From Lachnospiraceae bacterium (GTDB lineage: Bacteria; Bacillota_A; Clostridia; Lachnospirales; Lachnospiraceae): a stretch of DNA of 55,802 bases. The stretch spans positions 1 through 55,802 of the forward strand of contig JAQUUB010000022.1 in NCBI GenBank assembly GCA_028694115.1, given 5' to 3'. The notes below the pieces were generated by a model. The model was not told the DNA's origin and ran no database searches. It worked only from the letters and a program-made list of their open reading frames with translations. Below, piece by piece: positions 1 through 8,880 of the stretch; positions within the stretch are counted from its first letter, which is position 1, and the number at the start of each line of letters is the position of its first letter. Made by a program: the position numbers and the translations under genes.

Positions 1-1198
1 TTTCAGTGCTCGTTTTCGTACCATTCGTGAATACATCACGAGAAGCAGTGGCACTGATCGCAGATGTTCCACCCGCAGGAGCAATAGTCGTAGGATTGGC
101 ACTCACAGAAACGACCCAACTACCATAGGTAATTGCAGCAGCATCTTGGGTAACATTTATTGTTGCAGAGTTACCAGATGTTTCTTGGGTATATACAATA
201 TCCCCTGACCGAGCTGACAAAGAAGTGTTTTCCGCTACAAGAATAGTATTTCCGGAAATTGTAACCCAATCAGGTTTGCTGGTAAGTGAATAACCAATAC
301 TTTCAGTAGTACCTGGTTGAACTACACCATTTATTGTTTTGCTTTTGGTGGATATTACATTCAAAGATGTAGTACTGCCGGCTGCAACAGAGCTAATTGA
401 TGCAGGTGTCGCTGAAAATATATATTGGTTTTCGCTGCCCATAAATGCCACCTCATTCTCTTCTCCTGAAGCAAAGGTTCTATCTGCCGGAAATGAAAAT
501 GAATATGGTTTGCCCCCCGCAGTAATTGTACCAAAAAGAGTTGATTGAGTATATGTTTGAGGTACAATTACTCCAGCAAACTCAGTCACACTCTCTAATT
601 GAGTCTTTTCAAGAAGTAATGCAGCACGGTTGCCTACTTTATCTATTTGGTTATTTGCAAGATTAATAACACAAGCTTTGTATGTATTTACAGACATGCT
701 CAAGTCAGAACTTGCCTGATCAGGAGTATAATTTACTCTAATTTTAGACAATAAATGCCGAAAATTTAGAGGCAAAGCATTACCTGATCCTGAAGTCTTA
801 GCTACTAAAAAATCATCTTCTCGCACGCCTGATAATACGTGCATTACATTCGTAGCATCATCAATAGAAGATGAATACGGGTAGTACACATAAAACTCTA
901 AGTCTTTATTATCATAATTGAATATTTTATCGGCTTGCGAAGCAGCTTTGAAGGATTGAGTTGATGATGCAAATACATATTTCTTATTGTCACATATATT
1001 TCCAGACGAAGCCAAACCTGTGGCCTTGTCGACTGCATATACTCCGATAGCATCGCCATCGGAGAACGATGTCTTTTCGTTAGCACGAGTTGATGGCGCA
1101 ATGACAAATGAAACACCTGCTTCATTTGTCACGTCATCATCATTGTCGCACGCAACGAAAAGACAAAAAAGAAATAAAGTATATAATAATTTCTTCAT
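1..1198 (-). CDS. Fimbrillin-type lipoprotein with BACON-like repeats, N-terminal part (runs off the window)
   Basis: The frame is open from ATG at 1198 to base 1. It starts with a lipoprotein signal (lipobox LFVAC, lipidated Cys17), followed by the usual fimbrillin features: an S-T-R-A stretch near residue 38, FSDGDAIGVYA near 44-54 and YVYYPYS near 103-109. Residues about 20-255 look like a fimbrillin/Mfa-like domain. Residues about 260-353 form a divergent BACON/Ig-like domain ending in INVTQ, and the first 97-aa tandem repeat begins near residue 356. Base 1 is the first base of a codon and lies in the same repeat phase as 55732, so the gene almost certainly continues at the right end of the window (54662-55802). 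It is probably an exported fimbrial subunit or stalk-tip adhesin. The gene starts 5 bp after the preceding fimbrillin stop, so it is co-transcribed. Confidence 0.85.
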   Translation of the reverse strand, partial: MKKLLYTLFLFCLFVACDNDDDVTNEAGVSFVIAPSTRANEKTSFSDGDAIGVYAVDKATGLASSGNICDNKKYVFASSTQSFKAASQADKIFNYDNKDLEFYVYYPYSSSIDDATNVMHVLSGVREDDFLVAKTSGSGNALPLNFRHLLSKIRVNYTPDQASSDLSMSVNTYKACVINLANNQIDKVGNRAALLLEKTQLESVTEFAGVIVPQTYTQSTLFGTITAGGKPYSFSFPADRTFASGEENEVAFMGSENQYIFSATPASISSVAAGSTTSLNVISTKSKTINGVVQPGTTESIGYSLTSKPDWVTISGNTILVAENTSLSARSGDIVYTQETSGNSATINVTQDAAAITYGSWVVSVSANPTTIAPAGGTSAISATASRDVFTNGTKTSTE

Positions 1199-1203
1199 TT
1201 TAA

Positions 1204-2142
1204 TTATAATATGGGTACTAAGGATATATCATTACCTGATGCTTCACCCCAAGGTTCAATCGTTATACCATCGGTATTACCATCGGCTCCTCCTCCGATT
1301 TCTAATCCGCTATTGGTTACAGTCAACGTATAAATGTTACGAGTAGATGGCGCCCAAGTTGTCGCAGCAGGGAATGCAAATTTGAAATTACGGCCGTCAA
1401 TTGTAAATACCGCACGAATATTCTGTCCTGCAGTTGCAGTAACAGGTAAACAAATACTGCTAACATTCTGATATTCAGAGGTAAGTGTTAACGATGCACC
1501 GGGTATAAGTGTTAGTACACCCATGTTGGACGTTCCGGTTATCTCTCCTGTTGCAACATTAAGAGTACCGGCAGTGCGAAATGTATTCGTTGCATCGTTA
1601 TTCTCAATTTTAAGGGAAGATAAAACACATGGGCCTTCTGTATATTCAGGAGCTTTTTTTATCTTGAATACTACTTGCGACAATGCGTGTTTCATTGCAA
1701 CAGTTACGTTTTTTTGAGATATTGACGCTGGTGTTTCTGCTTTTCCATATAAATAATCAGTTTGTGTCGAAGACTCTATAGCTACTGCTGTACCTGTAGA
1801 TGAACTTGCTGAGTAGGGATAATAAGCAAAGACTTCAGCAGGAGTCTCATCAAGGTAAATATCACCAGCGATGAAACCTCCTCCGGTATGGCGGAAAGAA
1901 ACATTTACGTATCTCTCAGCATTATTAAGGTAAGGTTTATCAATGGTAGAATTACATACAAAAACACCAATTTGATCATTCTCTTGCCATGCTAATTTTT
2001 CTGCTCGTGTAGATTTCCCCTCTCCTATCGAAGCATTAATACGCAAAGTGTTTTCACCTGATACGGTGGTTGTCTGATGTTCATCGTTTGTGCATGATAC
2101 GGCTGCTAACGCAGCAATTACAAAGTAATAAATCTTTTTCAT
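1204..2142 (-). CDS. Fimbrillin family lipoprotein (putative major fimbrial subunit)
   Basis: A 312-aa protein with a lipoprotein signal peptide (lipobox AAVSC, Cys17). The body has fimbrillin/Mfa-like hallmarks: STRAEKLAW near residue 45, QIGVFVCNS, EVFAYYPYS near 105-113, MKHALSQVVFKI near 145-156, and a C-terminal strand ITIEPWGEASG. In this family lipidated precursors are exported, trimmed and polymerised by strand exchange into surface fibres. The gene lies 12 bp downstream of the FimB/Mfa2-like anchor gene and 5 bp upstream of the repeat-bearing fimbrillin, so it is the third-last member of the fimbrial section of the operon. The family assignment is firm; the role as main shaft subunit rests on size and order only. 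Confidence 0.88.
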   Translation of the reverse strand: MKKIYYFVIAALAAVSCTNDEHQTTTVSGENTLRINASIGEGKSTRAEKLAWQENDQIGVFVCNSTIDKPYLNNAERYVNVSFRHTGGGFIAGDIYLDETPAEVFAYYPYSASSSTGTAVAIESSTQTDYLYGKAETPASISQKNVTVAMKHALSQVVFKIKKAPEYTEGPCVLSSLKIENNDATNTFRTAGTLNVATGEITGTSNMGVLTLIPGASLTLTSEYQNVSSICLPVTATAGQNIRAVFTIDGRNFKFAFPAATTWAPSTRNIYTLTVTNSGLEIGGGADGNTDGITIEPWGEASGNDISLVPIL

Positions 2143-2154
2143 TTTCTTTTAATT

Positions 2155-3042
2155 TTAAAATTTAATATTAGTTTGATTAATGTCTATCCATTTTTCTATA
2201 TAAATGTTACTCATTTCCATATTCTCACCGATTTCAACAACAAGATCAATGACCATACCCTCAGAGGTGAAATCCTTAAGCACGGTAGATAAATCAACCG
2301 ATGTATTCTGATGGAATGTATCACCGGCAAGTTCAAATTTCAAAGTGTTAGAAACTTTTTGTGAGATACCGAATACATAGGCACTAGCTGTGTAATGTGA
2401 TTCAGAGGATGATACAAAACTAAATTCCTGACCTGCATACTCAGGTAAGGTTTGATTGGTGTAGATCTTCCTTCCGGTAATCACACCTGAAAGCATGGCC
2501 TGAATTGATGAGATGCGATCCGTGCTGACAGCAATGCCTTTTAATGTCACATTTATAATTATTTTTTGTACCATTGGCAGCAATCGGAAATTGATCGCTG
2601 TCGTATCTGAAGGCATTATAAGTCCTTCGGATATACTTCTATATACAGGTTTTTGTGAGGTTGATATAACTTCACAACCCCATTTTTGAGAGTAAATTGT
2701 GTCTGCAGTAATGACAATCTGAGATAAATCTGAATAATTTCTTATTTTATTATTGAATTTGTTATATACAAGTATCTTATATTTCCCTGATGGAATATTT
2801 GATAAAAAGGTGTTATCTGACGAGAAATAATCAGGCTCACCCAATTTGTTGTTATATTCCAGATCGGAATAATTATCGTAGTATCTTACTTGAAGTTCTT
2901 CCGTTGTAGCAGGAAGAAAATCCCCGGTTATATGCGCGCGCAAATAACCGGTTGAAGCTCCCGACTCTTCGAACATCTGACTACATGAGGATGTAAGTAA
3001 GACGAGAATTTGGAGAAGTAATAATTTAATTTTCATACTCAA
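2155..3042 (-). CDS. FimB/Mfa2-like fimbrial anchor lipoprotein (DUF5119-like)
   Basis: A 295-aa lipoprotein with a hydrophobic signal ending in LLTSSC (Cys20 from the first Met). The first half has a beta-rich motif typical of fimbrial anchor and length-control lipoproteins of Bacteroidales (LRAHITGDF near residue 33, then NIPSGKYKILVYN). The second half resembles a second transthyretin-like domain (FRLLPMVQKIIINVTLKG). Two Met codons are possible, at 3042 and 3036. Either start overlaps the end of the upstream OmpA-like gene (3026), which suggests translational coupling. The place between an OmpA-like protein and a fimbrillin is the usual place for the anchor subunit. I am confident of a surface lipoprotein and less sure whether DUF5119 or Mfa2 is the better family name. 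Confidence 0.72.
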   Translation of the reverse strand: MSMKIKLLLLQILVLLTSSCSQMFEESGASTGYLRAHITGDFLPATTEELQVRYYDNYSDLEYNNKLGEPDYFSSDNTFLSNIPSGKYKILVYNKFNNKIRNYSDLSQIVITADTIYSQKWGCEVISTSQKPVYRSISEGLIMPSDTTAINFRLLPMVQKIIINVTLKGIAVSTDRISSIQAMLSGVITGRKIYTNQTLPEYAGQEFSFVSSSESHYTASAYVFGISQKVSNTLKFELAGDTFHQNTSVDLSTVLKDFTSEGMVIDLVVEIGENMEMSNIYIEKWIDINQTNIKF

Positions 3043-5050
3043 AATTTAATTTATGATCTACAATTATTTTATTAATTTCCGGATCTAGTAACCCGCGATA
3101 CCATTTGGAAGAATCCAAATGACAAGCTGTTTTAAAACTATCTATTGCTTCTTCAATACGATTGCTCCTAACGTATAAGATTGAAAGAAGATAAGACACG
3201 TCAGCTGTCGGAGGTAGTGATTCGAAAATAGTAATGGCACGGGCATCAAACCCCAACGACATTAAACATACCGCTGTATTATGGTCAGAATACTCATCAA
3301 GAACTTGAAGTGCCTGTCTGTATTGCCTGTTTTCCATCATCTTTATAGCATCCATATAGGCGGTATCAATTACCGTTGTATGAATGGTATCTTTTACCAT
3401 TTCTCTCCTATGCAGGAAAAAATCGAAGTTCACAGCTCGGAGAAGCGGATAATACTTGTCACGGATATATTTATATTCCGGAAAGTTCTTCAATGCTTGT
3501 TCTTTATCTGTATACGAAGATAGGGAGCTCAATATCCGATCTCTGTCTTTTATTGATTCATCCTTTTTTATAAAGGATAAAAGTTTTGTCCAGTCCTCGC
3601 CAATTGCCGAAGCTTTGAAAAGTGATATTTCATCGGCATCAACCTTCTGACGAAGATATTCTTTCAAACTTTGTGCACGATCTTTTGAAAGTTGAAGGTT
3701 TGTTTTAAAATCTCCTTCAGGAGAAGAGGTGGCAATCATGTGAACACTGTCGAGTACTAATTCTCCTGTAAATGTCAATTTGTGCAGTGTTTCAAGCACA
3801 CGAGTGATCTCTTCTTTATTATTCCCTACTCTGTCGTCAAAATCGGCCCTACCTGATTTGAAATTTATTAAACATGTAGTATTGGCTTGTGCGTGGCGGT
3901 TTATAATTATACGTTTGAAACGGGGAGAATGGTCCAAAAACTGAACCATTGAAGATATATAATAAGTTATAGTGTCGGTTTGGGGGAGTTGAGCTCTGCT
4001 ATTATCTACAGCAATAATTTCTCCGTTTATTGTAACATCTATTTTTTTTATAGCTTCATCGGCTTCAATAGATTGAGAATAATAGTATTCGAAGTTATTT
4101 CCAACCTCTATGACAGTATCAAGACGACAAGGCTCCGATGGAAAAAGTACAAATTGATTGTATTTCTGTTCTCGAATGGCTTTACGACGTTCGTTCTCTG
4201 CCATTCGTTTATAATCAAAGAATCTCTTAGATATTTCTATTGAATCTGAAACAGTAATTGTTTTCTGTTCTAAAGAATTAAGATGAGATCTCCAATCATT
4301 TAAATCTGATTCCCGTTCCATATAGTAAGCTGGCAGGTGGGATTTCCAATCACCTGAACCAATAGAGGATCTGTTGCGCTCCATAACGCCATTAAATAGC
4401 AGGGTGCGCCTATTATTTACATTTCTCCAATCGACAAAACGAGCTTCTGAGAGTTCGTTTTTCTTCCAAGAATTATAGAAAGATTCTTCAACCTTTGCTA
4501 TGGCCTTTTGATAGCCTTGCTCGTTAAAAAATGACTGCATATAAGCTGAATCAGGAATGATTGAGGAAATAAAGTTCTGGTACATTTGATACCCTTTTTT
4601 TTGTTGGCGAAGAAAATCTGCACCGGAAATAAATATTTTATCAAATTCTATTCGCTTATTATTCTTATATGCACAAGGGGTAAGCTGAACTTGCCACTTT
4701 TTATTAATAAGGGTATTCGGAACAGAAACTTTGAAATCCAACTTTATTTTACCAGCTCGTTCGGGAATATTCTTAGATTTAGCGACAATGGTTACATCGG
4801 CCAGTTCTAAGCTCATAATGTCTTCACCGGAAACATCTTTTTCATAAGCAGTATATTTGCTTTTAAGATCTTTCTCGGTCTTAGCACTATATATGTGGTT
4901 TTGATTTATAGTATCTTGCCTGATTTTCACTTTCTTTTCTTGCACCTGCTGAATGGACACCTTTGAATCAATGTTCTTAACCAAAGGGCCACAGCTCACA
5001 AGACCAAAAAGCAATATAGACGAAATACCTGCTATCTTTCGTTGCTTCAT
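3026..5050 (-). CDS. Large lipoprotein with OmpA-like peptidoglycan-binding domain and TPR-like tail
   Basis: A 674-aa lipoprotein (lipobox GLVSC, Cys20). Residues about 25-330 are a poorly recognisable, charged region with coiled-coil character. Residues about 395-480 resemble an OmpA C-terminal domain (INFKSGRADFDDRVGNNKEEI, then SKDRAQSLKEYL), which normally grips peptidoglycan. The last 120 residues look like tetratricopeptide helices (YRQALQVLDEYSDHNTAVCL, RIEEAIDSFKTACHLDSSKW). OmpA-like proteins of this kind sit next to DUF3575 and fimbrillin genes in many Bacteroidales fimbrial operons, and here they flank it again. It probably tethers the fimbrial outer-membrane assembly to the cell wall. 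The start at 5050 lies 4 bp after the ssb stop codon. Confidence 0.75.
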   Translation of the reverse strand: MKQRKIAGISSILLFGLVSCGPLVKNIDSKVSIQQVQEKKVKIRQDTINQNHIYSAKTEKDLKSKYTAYEKDVSGEDIMSLELADVTIVAKSKNIPERAGKIKLDFKVSVPNTLINKKWQVQLTPCAYKNNKRIEFDKIFISGADFLRQQKKGYQMYQNFISSIIPDSAYMQSFFNEQGYQKAIAKVEESFYNSWKKNELSEARFVDWRNVNNRRTLLFNGVMERNRSSIGSGDWKSHLPAYYMERESDLNDWRSHLNSLEQKTITVSDSIEISKRFFDYKRMAENERRKAIREQKYNQFVLFPSEPCRLDTVIEVGNNFEYYYSQSIEADEAIKKIDVTINGEIIAVDNSRAQLPQTDTITYYISSMVQFLDHSPRFKRIIINRHAQANTTCLINFKSGRADFDDRVGNNKEEITRVLETLHKLTFTGELVLDSVHMIATSSPEGDFKTNLQLSKDRAQSLKEYLRQKVDADEISLFKASAIGEDWTKLLSFIKKDESIKDRDRILSSLSSYTDKEQALKNFPEYKYIRDKYYPLLRAVNFDFFLHRREMVKDTIHTTVIDTAYMDAIKMMENRQYRQALQVLDEYSDHNTAVCLMSLGFDARAITIFESLPPTADVSYLLSILYVRSNRIEEAIDSFKTACHLDSSKWYRGLLDPEINKIIVDHKLNFEYEN

Positions 5051-5054
5051 AACA

Positions 5055-5363
5055 TTACTCTTTGGCTTCGGGGGTAGACAATATTGTTATGTTATTGGCA
5101 AAGGCAGCGAGAGTACTCGTTTCTCCATTACGAGATTTTACATAAGGAGTACCGGTAATTTGTACCAATGTGCCTTTTTTAAGGTAATCAACGACCTTAG
5201 GAGGATCTCCTTTAAAATTTTGAGTAACATCTATCCACGTTGGAGGTTCTTTAGAACCTAACTCACAGAGGCTGAATGAAATAAAAGGTTTATCGGAAGT
5301 TGCGATTATTTTCGCATCATGACCTAAGCGACCGATAAATAGGATTAAATTAGTCGAACTCAT
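5055..5363 (-). CDS. ssb: Small single-stranded DNA-binding protein (OB fold)
   Basis: A 102-aa protein that begins with an SSB-like strand (NLILFIGRLGHDAKII) and continues with FISFSLCEL, WIDVTQNFK and LVQITGTPYVKSRNG, matching the order of conserved strands in an SSB OB fold. It lacks the acidic, phenylalanine-tipped C-terminal tail that normally recruits repair proteins and ends in STPEAKE. Conjugative elements often carry their own SSB to coat incoming single strands. The unusual point is location: it lies inside the fimbrial operon, 16 bp after the DUF3575 gene and 4 bp before the OmpA-like gene. The family call is good; the truncated form suggests a specialised role. Confidence 0.75.
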   Translation of the reverse strand: MSSTNLILFIGRLGHDAKIIATSDKPFISFSLCELGSKEPPTWIDVTQNFKGDPPKVVDYLKKGTLVQITGTPYVKSRNGETSTLAAFANNITILSTPEAKE

Positions 5364-5379
5364 AATTATATATTTAAAA

Positions 5380-5925
5380 TTAGAATAGATAAGTTACATT
5401 GAAAGCTACCTTCGAAGGGACTAAGTGCCATTTGGTATAATGACCGAAAAGATAACCGTTCTTTCTTGCCACGAACTTGTCATAAGAACACCAGAGAGCA
5501 GCAAGACCGGCCTCCCACTCAAAATTAAATCGAGGTGATATCGGGTATGCACAACCAACAGAAAGACCGGCGCCAAAACCATCTCCATCATAGCGATTGT
5601 CGTTCCAGATATTACCGACATTATAATGGCTGGCTACACCATATAAACCTATAAAGTGTTTACGATAACTCTCTTCTGTCCACCACCGAACACCCGGCAT
5701 GATAGTTAGATTTTGAAATTTGGTATTCTTGGTGGAAGAATAAATAAAGGGATTGTATTGAATAGGAATATGCATCGACCATTTCTTATTTAAGGTCATG
5801 CCATACTCTAAATTCAAATTACCCGTAAGTAGACCTGATACATTAGTACGTACCGAATAAAACTGTGCATAAGCACCGGTTTGGCTTCCTAAAGCCAAAA
5901 TAATTCCAACTAATAGTTTTTTCAT
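5380..5925 (-). CDS. DUF3575 outer-membrane beta-barrel-like protein, first gene of the fim-tra operon
   Basis: A 181-aa protein with a cleavable Sec signal (hydrophobic core residues 3-17, then YAQ). The rest has the DUF3575 pattern: VRTNVSGLLTGNLNLEYGM, alternating aromatic residues (WSMHIPIQYNPF), GVRWWTEESYRKHFIGLY and a closing VAFNVTYLF, as expected for a small outer-membrane barrel ending in Phe. DUF3575 proteins usually open Bacteroidales fimbrial operons next to OmpA-like lipoproteins, and that order is kept here. No minus-strand gene lies directly upstream: a terminator-like hairpin stands at 6421-6450, so transcription of the long fim-tra block probably begins just right of 5925. 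Confidence 0.78.
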   Translation of the reverse strand: MKKLLVGIILALGSQTGAYAQFYSVRTNVSGLLTGNLNLEYGMTLNKKWSMHIPIQYNPFIYSSTKNTKFQNLTIMPGVRWWTEESYRKHFIGLYGVASHYNVGNIWNDNRYDGDGFGAGLSVGCAYPISPRFNFEWEAGLAALWCSYDKFVARKNGYLFGHYTKWHLVPSKVAFNVTYLF

Positions 5926-5944
5926 ATTTATTTTTACTTTTGGT

Positions 5945-6352
5945 TTGTGTTCAAATAGAACTATAACGGGAAAATTTGAGAAAGCAGAGGTAAAAGATAA
6001 TTATCTTTCAGTTATGGCAATCACAAAATACGGTGGTACTGGAATCAAGTATACCCTAGTAGCAGATTACCCACTAAAGAGTGAAGTTAAAATCAGCTTT
6101 GCTGGCAGAGGCACATACTCTCTCGTAGAAAATGATAGAGAGAATTTTTATGATTTTGACGGGGTGACAGATGCTGAAGTTCTCAAAGTAGGAGAATCTA
6201 CTTGGGAGTTTTTATATCTACCAGGAATAGATTCAGCGGGTAATATTACCGAAATAAATTGGGCATTTGATTTTAAAGCCTTTTCTGATCAATATTACAA
6301 TTATAAAAAAGGCCCTGAGCAAGACTATTATACCGGTATAATACGCTGGTAA
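5945..6352 (+). CDS. Unrecognised ORF, probably lacking its 5' end
   Basis: The frame encodes up to 135 residues with ordinary codon use and a polar, beta-rich composition (ITKYGGTGIKYTLVADY, WEFLYLPGIDSAGN, aromatic-rich C-terminus). I recognise no family. The only early start is TTG at 5945, without a visible ribosome site. The first in-frame ATG (near 6014) would drop about 23 residues. The 5' end lies 19 bp from the divergent DUF3575 start, exactly where the promoter of the fim-tra operon must be. The simplest reading is a gene remnant whose front was lost when the fimbrial block was joined here. It could instead be a small intact protein with a non-ATG start. Confidence 0.4.
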   Translation: MCSNRTITGKFEKAEVKDNYLSVMAITKYGGTGIKYTLVADYPLKSEVKISFAGRGTYSLVENDRENFYDFDGVTDAEVLKVGESTWEFLYLPGIDSAGNITEINWAFDFKAFSDQYYNYKKGPEQDYYTGIIRW

Positions 6353-6414
6353 ACGAATAAAGGAACTTATCCTGTTAATTAATGATTCTCTTGAGCACAG
6401 ATCTTCTCAGCAGG

Positions 6415-6450
6415 GTAAAAAAGAGGGAGGCAAATTATTGTCTCCCTCTT
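6415..6450 (-). terminator. Intrinsic terminator downstream of umuC
   Basis: Bases 6421-6433 pair with 6438-6450 (arms beginning AAGAGGGAG and ending CTCCCTCTT, one G-T pair, 4-base loop). On the minus strand the stem is followed by a run of T (complement of 6415-6420), so it would stop leftward transcription from umuC before it reaches the fim-tra operon. Confidence 0.7.
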
Positions 6451-6664
6451 CACATAACAGGCTATATATATTCCCTATTATCAAAAAAAAGATTCCAAAC
6501 AGGGGTTAATCATCAGGCAAAAACCGGAACTTATCTTTAGATGTGTTCCTTTGCCGAATGTTTCCGCTTTGTTAATAGCAAAAAATGGAGTTATCAGAAT
6601 GATAGAGGAATGTTTGCCATTAACAAAGTGATAAGAAACATACTTCTTTTCGGGTGGGTGGAGA

Positions 6665-6760
6665 TTGGTATCTTTTTTGTCTACTTGAGATCTTCCTGGA
6701 CAAAAGAATTGGTATCAATATCATTCATGGCCAGCTGTCTGCAGCTGATTATTTGATACC
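6665..6760. repeat. Interspersed GATACC hairpin repeat, copy 1 (left half)
   Basis: Contains TTGGTATC, an internal GAGATCTTCCTGGA block, TTGGTATCAATATCATTC, GGCCAGCTGTCTGCAGCTG and a closing TTGATACC. It matches the left half of the full copies at 11112-11308 and 28933-29129. It lies 60 bp behind the umuC stop. The remaining 6353-6664 stretch holds only the terminator hairpin and no convincing gene. Confidence 0.8.
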
Positions 6761-6819
6761 TCAAAAAGAACTTATAAAGGAGTTCCATAGTGAGATTATT
6801 CCATTCAAGGAATATACTG

Positions 6820-8070
6820 CTACTCACAATTAATAGTCAATATCTCATTAAAATCAGTTGTGTAATGTTGAGATAGAAATTCCTGCTTTAACTTCCATTG
6901 ATTCCCTGTACCTTGTACGCCCAACTTAATCTTGTTGCTATGTTCACCATTGATCTTATCAATAGCGTCCATAAGTCTATTCCTCTTCTCACGATCAATA
7001 GTATCGAATAAGCTTAACTGAGAAATTCCGGTAATCTCGGAGATAATTACGCCAACCTTTTTATATTGGTATCCTTCCACAAATATCGATTTTAAGCCAA
7101 CTAATGCGTACTTTACTATTTCAGCAGTATCAGCTGTAGGTACTGGAAGCTTTACAGCAATACTTTTCCAATACTGAGGAAGATCCTCCCTGAAGTTGTT
7201 TGTATGAATGAAGATTATGAGAGACGAAGCATAAGATTTTTGTTTTCTCAACTTACTAGCACAGACCGATGCATGTGTACTTAACGCTTCAGATAAAGTA
7301 TCAAAGTCAGTTATCATATTACCAAAGCTTCGTGATGTGCAGATCTGTTTCTTCGCAGGTACAAAATCCTCCATATCAATGCAAGATTCACCACGTAATT
7401 CTTTCCAAATTCGCTCGCCTACTACACTCATATTCTTGCGCACCCAAGATTGTGACAATTGGGTAAAATCATATGAGGTTTTAACTCCTTGCATCGACAA
7501 CATCGGAACAGATCTTCTACCTATACCCCAGACGTCACCTATCTCAAACAGTTTTAATGCTTTTAATCTCTTCTCTTCCGTGTCAATGATACATACCCGT
7601 TGATAAGCCGGATACTTCTTGGCAAACTTATTTGCCATTTTTGCAAGTGTTTTAGTGGGAGCAATACCAAAAGATACAGGAATACCAGTTCCTTTGGTAA
7701 TCTTACTTACAATGCTTGTACCCAATGTTTGAAGTTGGTTAATTCCTGATAGATTAACAAAAGCTTCATCAATAGAATATACTTCAATTTCAGGAACAAG
7801 TTCCGTAAGAATTGTCATTACCCGCGCAGACATGTCACCATAGAGAGAGTAGTTTGACGAGAATACAGTAACTTGATGAGTCGAAACAAGATCCTTGATC
7901 TGATAAGCCGGTGTCCCCATTTTAATACCCAACGCTTTTGCCTCATTGGATCGTGCAATAACACATCCGTCATTGTTGGATAAAACAACGACAGGTCGAT
8001 TGTTTAGTGCTGGGTTGAATACCCGCTCACAAGAAGCATAGAAATTGTTGCAGTCCATCAGTCCAAACAT
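6820..8070 (-). CDS. umuC: Y-family (error-prone) DNA polymerase, UmuC type
   Basis: A 416-aa protein with all signature blocks of the UmuC/DinB family: MDCNNFYASCERVFNP at the N-terminus (metal-binding Asp plus steric-gate region), VVVLSNNDGCVIARS, the catalytic YSIDEAFVNLS near residues 98-108, and the helix-hairpin segment IGDVWGIGRRSVPML. The length is normal for UmuC. It would copy damaged DNA or help convert the transferred strand after conjugation. No umuD partner is visible on either side, so it must work alone or borrow a host UmuD. The start ATG at 8070 gives the conserved MFGLMDCNNFY beginning. The flanks carry copies 1 and 2 of the GATACC repeat. Confidence 0.93.
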   Translation of the reverse strand: MFGLMDCNNFYASCERVFNPALNNRPVVVLSNNDGCVIARSNEAKALGIKMGTPAYQIKDLVSTHQVTVFSSNYSLYGDMSARVMTILTELVPEIEVYSIDEAFVNLSGINQLQTLGTSIVSKITKGTGIPVSFGIAPTKTLAKMANKFAKKYPAYQRVCIIDTEEKRLKALKLFEIGDVWGIGRRSVPMLSMQGVKTSYDFTQLSQSWVRKNMSVVGERIWKELRGESCIDMEDFVPAKKQICTSRSFGNMITDFDTLSEALSTHASVCASKLRKQKSYASSLIIFIHTNNFREDLPQYWKSIAVKLPVPTADTAEIVKYALVGLKSIFVEGYQYKKVGVIISEITGISQLSLFDTIDREKRNRLMDAIDKINGEHSNKIKLGVQGTGNQWKLKQEFLSQHYTTDFNEILTINCE

Positions 8071-8168
8071 AGGCTTCCTCTCTTAGTGAATATTGAATAC
8101 ATGACTATGCTACAAAACTACAGGTAAAGATCCTCACTTCAAAAAAAGAATAAAGAAAAAAAATATAA

Positions 8169-8275
8169 GGTATCATTTTCATCCTCTGCAGAAGTTGCCG
8201 GGACCAAATAATGATACCAACATTCTTCCTGATCAGCCTGGTACTGATCCTGTTTTGGAAGAAAATTGGTATCAA
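8169..8275. repeat. Interspersed GATACC hairpin repeat, copy 2 (right half)
   Basis: Runs from GGTATCA to TTGGTATCAA and contains GCCGGGACCAAATAATGATACC, CTTCCTGATCAGCCTGG and TTTTGGAAGAAAATT, i.e. the right half of the full copies. It begins 20 bp behind the recombinase stop, between that gene and umuC. Confidence 0.8.
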
Positions 8276-8295
8276 ATAGAAATATATAGATTTGC

Positions 8296-8880
8296 TCACC
8301 TTCTATTGGGAGTTATTCCCCCTTTTTTTAAGTATCTGTAAACAGTCTCTTTGGATTTTATGTTCAACGTTTGCATGATTTCCGCTATACTAGCTCCCGC
8401 ATTATACAACTGCTGACAACTTTTAATTTTGGAGCTATTGCCCTTATTAACCTCTCCTTTTGGACGGCCAAACTTCACCCCTTTCTTCATTGCAACAGCT
8501 CTGCCGTCTTGGCACGCTTCGACAATGATGTCTCTTTGAAATTGAGCAATAGCTCCAAAAATAGCCAGAGTAAGAGCTCCTGCAGGGCCTTCCGTACATA
8601 TATTCTCGGTGATAGTAAAAAAGTGAATACCTTTTTCTTCCAATTCACATATTACTTGCAACATTTTTTTAAGCGATCTGCTTAACCGAGATAAATTGTA
8701 CACTACTAAAGTATCACCTGATCTCAGATAGTTGATGCATTCCTGAAGCTGCATACGATTATCATCCTTACCTGACTTCTTTTCTGAGAATATCTTCTCG
8801 CAACCGGCCTTGGTCAATGCTTCAATTTGCATATCAAGATTTTGATCTCTCGTACTTACTCGTGCATATCCAATTTTCAT
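8296..8880 (-). CDS. Serine recombinase (resolvase/invertase family)
   Basis: A 194-aa protein with the resolvase/invertase N-terminal domain: MKIGYARVSTRDQ with nucleophile Ser9, then LVVYNLSRLSRSLKKML carrying the conserved Arg pair, and GAIAQFQRDII. The C-terminal 45 residues form a helix-turn-helix of the Hin/Pin type (AGASIAEIMQTLNIKSKETVYRYLKKGG). The length is normal. It may resolve plasmid multimers or invert a DNA segment; the target site is not known. It is the last gene of a four-gene operon whose members overlap by 4 bp each, which ties it to the RhuM protein and two unknowns. Confidence 0.92.
   Translation of the reverse strand: MKIGYARVSTRDQNLDMQIEALTKAGCEKIFSEKKSGKDDNRMQLQECINYLRSGDTLVVYNLSRLSRSLKKMLQVICELEEKGIHFFTITENICTEGPAGALTLAIFGAIAQFQRDIIVEACQDGRAVAMKKGVKFGRPKGEVNKGNSSKIKSCQQLYNAGASIAEIMQTLNIKSKETVYRYLKKGGITPNRR

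Noticed and set aside
339..548. Plus-strand frames within 1-5000
   Set aside because: They are shadows of the fimbrial genes on the opposite strand, which have signals and known domains.
6541..6756. 71-aa frame on the plus strand
   Set aside because: It runs through GATACC repeat copy 1 and has no promoter or recognisable protein.
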